64,000 nucleotides of DNA, from the NCBI GenBank assembly GCA_002104945.1, contig MCFH01000044.1, positions 407,332-471,331 on the forward strand, in the 5' to 3' direction. This stretch comes from Piromyces finnis (taxonomy: Eukaryota > Neocallimastigomycota > Neocallimastigomycetes > Neocallimastigales > Neocallimastigaceae). Of the stretch, positions 56,543 to 64,000 are shown one piece after another. Under the pieces are notes generated by a model, which had not been told where the DNA came from, made no database searches, and worked only from the letters and a program-made list of their open reading frames with translations. The first letter of the stretch is position 1, and each line of letters begins with the position of its first letter. Made by a program: the position numbers and the translations under genes.

Positions 56543-58340
56543 ATGTCATTTGAAATATTTTGGGACAAGTTAGATGTGGATATAGCATTATCCTTTCAGA
56601 ATTATTTAAATGATTATTTTAAAAAAATAAAAAGACCTGATTTTCTTGGTGAAGTCGTGTTTAGTGATGCAGATTTTGGACAAATTCCACCAGAAATTAC
56701 AATTATAGATATTTGTGATCCAATGTCAGAATTTTATGATGAACAATTACTTGATAATGACTATTTAAATGGGCAAGATAATTATAATTACGATGATGAA
56801 TTAGAAAAAAGTAATGATTATTTTAGACAACAAATTAATGATAAATTACCCCCAAGACATGATGAATGGAGTTCAAATTTCAACCGTTTAAGTTTCAATG
56901 GTTTTGGAAATACATTTAATAATCAAAATTTCTACAGAACTTCTAGTTTACAAAATTTAAATCAAAATTTTAATGCCTTAAGTCTTTCAGACATAACCAG
57001 TAATTTCAATGAAAATCTAACTGATAATTCTGATACCAATAACTTAAATAATAATAATCCAGAAAATAAAACATCTGACAAATCAAAAGTTTTTTTAGGT
57101 ATATTATTTTCAAGAATTATATCTTAAAATACATATAAAAATTAATTTATAATTGTTATTTAAAAAAAAAAATAAACTTTAAAGATTTAGTCTAATTTTA
57201 AGGTATTATATATATTATAATTATACTGATAACTTTAATATAGGTGATATTTCTTTTGATTTTAATAATTTAACCCCCTTTTTAACAAAAAGTGTAATTA
57301 GTTCTCAAGATAGTCAACTGAATAATAATGCAGAGAATAATGAATCAATAACCTCTATAAATAATAATATATCTTCAAATACTACATCAACAAATTATCA
57401 AACAATTGCTGATTTTTTAAGAAATGCCAACGAATCAAGTATTGAGGATGAAGAAGATGTTAGTAGTATGGATAATGCAGCAAGTGCTACAAATGCCGAT
57501 GTAGAAAGTATCACAAGTAGTAATCATACACATGGTGAACTTGATGATGAAAATAGTAGTAGTCAATATTATAATAATGATACTCTTTCAGTACCATCTC
57601 AACAAAATTCCACTTCACCATCACAAAAACCGTTAAACCTCGATATTCAAGTAGAATTAGATGTAGTTTATAGAGGCAATTTAAAATTAACAGTATCAAC
57701 AGCACTGATTTTAAATAAACCAACGCCAGCATTCATGACTTTGCCAATTAAATTAGCATTAAAGGGTATATCTTTTAAAGGTAATTAGATAGTTTTATTA
57801 TTTAGAATATATCGAATTCGAATTCTGAATATCAAATAAATCTTTGGCATTTTATTTATTTACATATTTTGAATAGGTATAGCAGTTATTGCATATATTG
57901 GAAATCAAATAAACTTTTGTTTCAAAGAACCAGAAGAAAGTGAAAGGTAATAATTGCAAAAATATTAAGATGATTTAAACAGTAATTAACAAATTAATGT
58001 AAAAAAGGAAATAATAATCATTAAAATAATAAAATTTTATAAAAACTGTAATTTAATAAAGTTTAATTGAAGACATTCGCCTAGAATCTGAATTAGGTGA
58101 TGAAAATAAGCAAGGTAATATAAATATTTCTATATTATATTAATATTACTAAATGATAAATGTTTATCATATCAAATATTCTAATTTATATTTATTATTA
58201 ATAATTTATATACTTCTGAAGTACTTAAAAACATTAGTAAAATTGAAGGATTTTTAATAAGCAAAATAAAGAGTTCTATAGATGAATTGTTAATTTTTCC
58301 AAATTACCATTCTATTTATATATCAAAGGATGAAAACTAA
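56543..58340 (+). CDS. MDM12: Mdm12, ERMES complex subunit
   Basis: Five exons: 56543-57098, 57244-57780, 57877-57946, 58062-58114, 58222-58340; the sum is 1335 nt (444 aa). The start MSFEIFWDKLDVDIALSFQN and the following FSDADFGQIPPEITIIDICDP are the Mdm12 SMP-domain hallmark. The C-terminal half of the domain is VELDVVYRGNLKLTVSTAL, LPIKLALKGISFKG, GNQINFCF, DIRLESELGDENKQVLKNIS and ELLIFPNYHSIYI. Between them lies a Ser/Asn-rich insertion, which is common in fungal Mdm12. Mdm12 bridges Mmm1 (ER) and Mdm34/Mdm10 (mitochondrial outer membrane) and transfers phospholipids. Its presence in a presumed hydrogenosome-bearing fungus implies ER-hydrogenosome contacts (inference). Confidence 0.95.
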
Positions 58341-58436
58341 TCAAAATAAGATTTTCATCAAATAAAATAATATATTATTATATATTTTTATACCAGTAAA
58401 TATAAAAAACATCATCTATATAATATTATTAAAATA

Positions 58437-58475
<39 letters not shown>

Positions 58476-59391
58476 AGAAATCTAATTAAACTACTATCTT
58501 AAAAAACATCATAATAATTAATTAAAAATAAAATATAAAGAAAAGAAAAAATAAAACATTCAAGATTTAATTTATTTAATAATTTCTTAGTATATTTTTT
58601 TTATTTGTATGTTTGTGTATTTGAAACTAAAATTAAAATGATATATATATATTTCTTTTTTTTTATGTCTTTAATTCTTAAATATTAAAACTTGTTTTTA
58701 ATTATCCCTTTCTATTTTATTTAATAATTATTTGATAATAAAAAAAATATACTATTTTATACCTTTATAAAAAAAAAAGAAAAAAAAAAATTATTAGATA
58801 TCAACAAAGAGCATATAATATAGCTCTATTCATAATATTTAAAGAAATAAAAAAATTTGTAAATATATATAGTATTCTAAAATTTAAACGTGACAACTAA
58901 CAATATGTCAATAGTTTTGAATGAATAATATTAAATTTTATATTTTATTTCGAATATAAAATAATATATTGATGATATATATTTAAATATAAATGATAAT
59001 ATATTTATTTAGATTTTGATTTATCTCATTTTTAAAATTAAAATTAATTACTCAAAAAAAAAAAAAAAAAAGCAATATATATATTACTAAAAAATAAAAA
59101 ATATATTTTTATTTTTAATTCTTTTATCTTATAAAATATTTAAACTTCAAATTAAGCATATTAAAAAGAAGGTACTTTATTAAATAAATTGTATTTATAT
59201 AAAATAAATAAAGTAATTTCTCTAAAAAAAAAAAAAAAAAAATTAAATATAAAGATAATTAATAAATAATTTATTCATTCATCTTAAATATATTGAATTA
59301 TTCATTTTAAAAACAAAAAATAAAAATAAAAAAAAGCATTTAAAAAAAAAAAAAAAGAAAAAGAAAAAAAAAATAAATATTATCCATAAAA
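58341..59391. other. Intergenic
   Basis: 1 kb of A/T-rich DNA with poly(A) at about 58441-58473, 59055-59072 and 59225-59242. The stretch before the next ATG is a purine-rich A/G run (59321-59372). No gene seen. Confidence 0.65.
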
Positions 59392-60781
59392 ATGAAGCAG
59401 GTCTTATTTTTATTCATTACTTTATTTATTGTTGCCTTTGTTAAAGGAGCAACCAATAGTACAGGAGCAAAAATTGAACAACCAACTTGTATTTATGCCA
59501 ATTCTTTAACTTCCAATGATCGTATTTACTATTCATATATATTACCAGCAAAATATGCTTGTGAAGATATTGGTTTTACTATAAATTTCTGTGATGCTTT
59601 CATTCCAGAAATTGTAGAAATCTCTAATCGCCCAAATATTTCCTACAATAACAATCTCGAAATTACTTTCATTGGTGAAGACAGTGTTAATACTAAAACT
59701 CTTACCCAAAAACTCTTGGACTCTGTTAAGGGACCAAATCAAGTAAATAATTTAAACATTTTTAGAATATATATATAATAATTATTCATTTATTCCTATT
59801 TTTAAAAAATTTATTAAATACTTTTTTTTTTATTATTTTTATTTTATTTTATTTAAAAAAATAATAATAATAATTCAGTATTTCCTTGTTCCAGAAGAAG
59901 CTCAATATCTTTCAAGTCATATTAAGATTAAATTTGATAAAGAATCTGATATGTGTGAAAACTCTGAAAAATTCGAAAAAATTATTGTTCAAGTTTACGG
60001 TGTTAAAAAATGTAAGTTTATAAGATATATTATTTTGCATAATAGTGTATTGTATACTAATGTATATTTTATTGTTATTATTTTTGTTCTTTTAAAATAT
60101 AAACTATTGATAAACAATTGAAAAAAAAAAATAATAATAATAATAATAATAATAAATCAGTTATCGAAATGAATGATGATGATATTAGTGAAGAATTAGT
60201 AAGTTCAGATAACAAAATATGTATAAATTAATAAATACTTTGTAAAATATTTTATTTATTATATAAAAAAATTTTTATATATTTATTTATTTTGTTGTAT
60301 TCATCATATTGGAACATAAAAAAAATAAACTCGAATTTATTTAATCAAATATTTCTCATAGGAACAATTATGTTACAATAATGTTATACCAGTACCATTC
60401 AACATTATATTAGATGATGAAAAATATAAGAAGAATTTAATTGATGACTTAAAAGCTTTAGAAAGTGATGATGAAATTGTTATTACTAAACTTTTAACAG
60501 CTTCATATGTTTCTAAGGATGGTGATCCAGATCAAGGTTTATGCCGTGGCTTCCTTTATCTTAAGGCTATGAATGATTGTAACAAAATTAGATTAGAAGA
60601 AGTTAAAGGTTCAAAACAACTTAGTAAGCAATATAATGATGTTATTAAAATGGGAGATAAAGCTCCAAAATTCATTAAGGATTGCGTTCGTGAATTAACC
60701 GTCAAGCCAACTGAAAAACCTGATTACAGTAAGGCCAAAACCGTTGAAGAAGGTGACTGGTTTGTTAAAATGGAATTATAG
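59392..60781 (+). CDS. Secreted or lumenal protein of unknown family, 313 aa
   Basis: Four exons: 59392-59742, 59879-60011, 60161-60198, 60362-60781; the sum is 942 nt. A clear signal peptide (MKQVLFLFITLFIVAFVKG) precedes a soluble domain with eight or so Cys (PTCIYANS, KYACEDIGFTINFCD, DMCENSE, QLCYNN, GLCRGF, NDCNK, KDCVRE), likely disulfide-paired, and NxS/T sites near the N-terminus (NST, NIS). No TM segment, no C-terminal HDEL-type signal, no GPI-like hydrophobic tail (it ends DWFVKMEL). G/C-ending codons such as AAG, GGC and GCC in the last exon suggest a reasonably expressed gene. I do not recognise the family. Confidence 0.8.
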
Positions 60782-62129
60782 GGAGGCAAAAAAAAATCAA
60801 ATAATCTGTAAAAATGAATATTGGAAGATTAATAAAAAAAAAAAAAAAGTGAAAAAAAAAATTGAAAAAAGCGAAGTAAAAAAAAAAAATGAAAGATTCA
60901 ATTAAATAAGTATTAATCTACATAAATATTAAAAATATGGATATTAATTATCAAATAAGCAACTTTCAAAAAAAAAAAAAAAAAAAAAAAATAATAATAA
61001 TAATAATAATAAAAATAATATTTGAAATAAATACATGTTTGTTTGTTTCCTCCTTTTTGTGTTTTAAATTATATTATATATAATTATAACTTTTTATGAA
61101 AGAATAATAAATAGATATTGAGCAAGCTAACAAGAATATACTCATTATATTATAAATATAATTTTTTAATATAGGATTTTTTTTTTTACTACATAATTTA
61201 GATATTTTATTTTATTTATATTAAAAATTTTATTAAGAAAAAAAGTAAAACTGGTAAATATATTAAAAAAGTACTATAGTAACTTAATGAATGTTTTTTT
61301 TATATATTGTTATTTGATTTTTCAATTACATCCGTAATTTTTTTTTTTTTAATACTCTGAATAAGATAATTTTGTTTGTTTATTTTAGTATAAGTGAATT
61401 GTTTAATTTTACTATTCTTTTTTTTTTTTTTTTTTTTTACTATATAGTTGTATTATGTTTATACATATATGTATGTATTCTTTTTTTTTTTTAGGGAGAA
61501 AAAAAATTAAATTTTATATATTTTTTATTTGATATTATAAAATTGAATTTTAAAAAATGTAATATAGGGGAAAACAGGAAGAAAAAGAAAAAGAAAAGAA
61601 AAAGAAAAAAACTTAAAACTAATGAAAATGAAAAATATATATATATATGAGATAAAATATATATAAAGATATATATTATATTAAAAAGATATAATAAAAT
61701 TTTAAAAAAATAGTTGTTTGTTTGCTTTTGGTTTTTGGTTTTTTTTTTGGTTGGTTGGTTGGTTGGTTGGTTTAGTTTGGTTTGTTTGTTTGTTTGTTTG
61801 TTTTTGTTTGTTTTTGTTTTTTGTTTTTGTTTTTTGTTTTTTTCATTTTTTGTTTTTTACTCTATTTTTCTTTATAAAAAAAAGTAAAAATAAATATATA
61901 TATATATTCAAACTTTAATAAATATGAAGTGTAAATGAAAAAGAAAGAAAAAAAAAAAAAAAAAAAAGAATGGAAAGTATACATGCATATAATATTTTAT
62001 ACAATATCTATAATGTATACATTATATGAAATATATGAAATATCAAAAAAAAAAAAAAAAAAAAAAAGAAAAAAAAATTAACAAAAAAATAAATTTAATA
62101 AATAATTAATTTGTAACTACAAATTAATT
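60782..62129. other. Intergenic, convergent 3' ends, with GT-rich repeats
   Basis: 1.3 kb between convergent genes. Many poly(A) and poly(T) runs, A/G-rich tract at 61567-61610, and a strand-asymmetric G/T tract at 61711-61860. No gene is supported; open frames there are repeat translations. Confidence 0.65.
61711..61860. repeat. GT-rich (GGTT)n / (TTTG)n tract
   Basis: TTTGG and GGTT units (GGTTGGTTGGTTGGTTGG at about 61749-61770) pass into TTTG and TTTTTG units. One strand has no C over most of this length. Confidence 0.9.
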
Positions 62130-64000
62130 TTATAATGCTTCTTTATTTTCAATAGATTCATTTATGTTTTCTTCAACACCCTCTTTAATGTTTTCTTTTA
62201 CTTCATCAACTTTTTCTTTTGTTTTTTGGTTATCATCATTTGTTTCTGACTCTTCCTTAGATCCATCTTTGGTATCTTGTATTTTTTTTAAGGCATTTTG
62301 ATTATCTTCTTCTTCAGAATCCTTACTTTCTTGTTCCTTTATTTTTTCCTCAGTTTTGTTTTCTTTTTCTTCTTCTTCTTCTTTCGAATCTTTTTGTGCT
62401 AATTCATTTTTAATCTTCTTCTGTAATTGTTGTAAAGCACTTTTTGGTTCCTCGTCATTATCTTCTTTTTTAATTCTTCATCTTTATTATCGATTGTATC
62501 TTTATTTTCTTCAACATTAGTATCACTTACTTCAGTTGATTCTTTGGTTTGTTCATATGAATTAGAAAGAACAGGGTTTGATTCATCGGCATCTTCCTTT
62601 AATGCATCGTTACTACCATTTTCATCCTTTCCTTCATCAGCATTAGCATTATCATCAACTGGAGGAATCTCATCAGCGGATGGACAAGTTTCTTTTACAT
62701 AGTCATTTGAATATGACAATGTATTAATTGGTTCGCCATTTGCATCTAAAGCCTGTATAATTTCAAAGGAACAAAGTAAATCTTCATTAACAAGCATAAC
62801 AGCACCGTTATTATCAAATTCACCACAATAATTTGGTGCACTAAATACAGTAACCAATATTCTATTACCGAAAAATTCATAACCATCTTCTACAACCATA
62901 TGAGCTATAATATATATGTATGTGTGTATTATTATTAACATCCTACAGAATACAAAATTATATTTATTATAACTGTTAAATAATTTTTATACCTCTACAA
63001 ACTAAATCAAAGTCATTTCTAGCTAAGAATTCTTGTACTACAGATTTACCAAAGCCTATTTTTTAATTTAAAATAATAATAATAATAATATATATATATA
63101 TCGTTTATTATAATTATAATTATCATAATTCCATTATTATATTTCATACTTACAATAACTAACACCTCTTTCACTTTTTATTATTAAATTTATTTAATTA
63201 ATTATTAATTCATATATTTTAATAAAAAAAAAAGTATTTTAATAAAAGAAGAGAAAATGATTATCATATAATGATTTATTTAATTAAAATATTATTTAAG
63301 TTGAATCTATATTATTTAAGATATTTAGAATTATTATAATATTAAATAACTTACTTGTCCTATATTATAATTATTATAAATTAGATTGTAAATATGATTA
63401 AAAATAAATTTTAATTTATAAATTAACATTTATAATTCAAAGATAAGTAATTAATTTAGCTCACCTCCCTATTATATAAAAATGAAATAAATAAAATAAA
63501 CATATTTTAGTAACTTCGTTTTAATTACATTTATTTCTTTTTAGAATAGAATTTATAATATCGTTATTTACCAATCTTGTGCAGTTTCACTTGGATCAGA
63601 CCAAAGTAAATCTATAAAATTAGATGATATATTAATATTAAATTATAGATAATTAAATATTTATTTTAAACAATTACCATTTAATAAATCGAATTCTGGT
63701 ACATCAGTTGGACGCTCTAGAAGCAGATATTAATAATAAAAAAAAAAAAATTAAAAAAATAAATATTTTAAAAACTTTTTTTCTGATTACTATAAAAACA
63801 AACAAACTACTTACTAATTTTTAAAATATCTTCCATTCTATTTAATTGTTAAATAATTAAATTATTTATGGAAATATATATAATATATATTAATATCAAT
63901 TAAAAATATTTACTAAATAATACTACTTTTTTTTTTTTAATATAAGTAATTCTTACGTATGTAAACTTGGTGAGAGACCACCATGAAACAGAAAATCTAA
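62130..64000 (-). CDS. PP1-like Ser/Thr phosphatase, 5' end outside window, acidic tail with frameshift
   Basis: Exons: 64000-63957 (continues outside), 63837-63815, 63716-63678, 63611-63572, 63468-63465 (4 nt), 63359-63355 (5 nt), 63173-63154, 63055-62993, and 62904 onward. The spliced protein reads [95 protein letters not shown]. The metal-binding His of HGGLSP and of CRAHM and the [11 protein letters not shown] loop are those of the PP1 family. After the catalytic domain there is an acidic tail. In the direct frame it stops at 62399; a -1 shift at the A-run 62465-62471 gives 111 more Glu/Lys-rich codons to a stop at 62130-62132. Such tails are not part of canonical PP1, so this is a divergent or regulated relative. 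The RGNHE region lies outside. Confidence 0.85.

Noticed and set aside
61718-61918. 66-aa Phe/Trp/Gly frame
   Set aside because: Translation of the GT-rich repeat; no coding features.

Overview
The window is nuclear DNA from a very AT-rich, intron-bearing eukaryote. The best fit is an anaerobic gut fungus (Neocallimastigomycota); this is an inference. The seen facts are: intergenic DNA almost wholly A/T with long poly(A/T) and triplet repeats, short GT..AG introns (48-188 bp), poly-Asn tracts in proteins, a recognisable Mdm12 (ERMES subunit, known best from fungi), a RAM1-type farnesyltransferase beta subunit, and a long ankyrin protein of the style I associate with these fungi. I rebuilt exon structures by eye. 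The total coding length of every complete spliced model is a multiple of three.

Layout. 1-743 (+): 3' part of a class M-like sirtuin. 1233-8953 (-): a seven-exon, 2348-aa, 12-TM class III nucleotide cyclase whose two catalytic halves are in reversed order compared with animal adenylyl cyclases. 12336-14846 and 16334-20798 (+): two tandem paralogous receptor-like proteins with signal peptide, ectodomain and seven TM segments, and shared intron positions. 23229-25311 (-): mitochondrial-type HSP70 (in a gut fungus it would act in the hydrogenosome). 27850-28150 (+): a probable SRP (7SL) RNA gene. 29697-30983 (+): an orphan protein. 33040-35214: a decayed non-LTR retrotransposon with a nested tail insertion. 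36798-39128 (+): a single-TM repeat protein. 39790-42177 (-): ankyrin protein. 43423-46628 (-): C1-tetrahydrofolate synthase. 49702-52366 (-): farnesyltransferase beta. 53279-55963 (+): RBBP4/Msi1-like WD40 protein. 56543-58340 (+): Mdm12. 59392-60781 (+): a secreted orphan. 62130-64000 (-): a PP1-like phosphatase, 5' end outside the window, with two consecutive microexons (4 and 5 nt) and an apparent -1 frameshift at a slippery A-run before an acidic tail.

How the parts may work together. Most are unrelated housekeeping genes (folate one-carbon metabolism, protein prenylation, chromatin assembly, ER-mitochondria tethering, organelle chaperone, SRP). The stretch 1.2-20.8 kb is different: a membrane cyclase lies head-to-head with two 7TM receptor-like genes, which could be a receptor/effector signalling neighbourhood. 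That link is an inference from position only.
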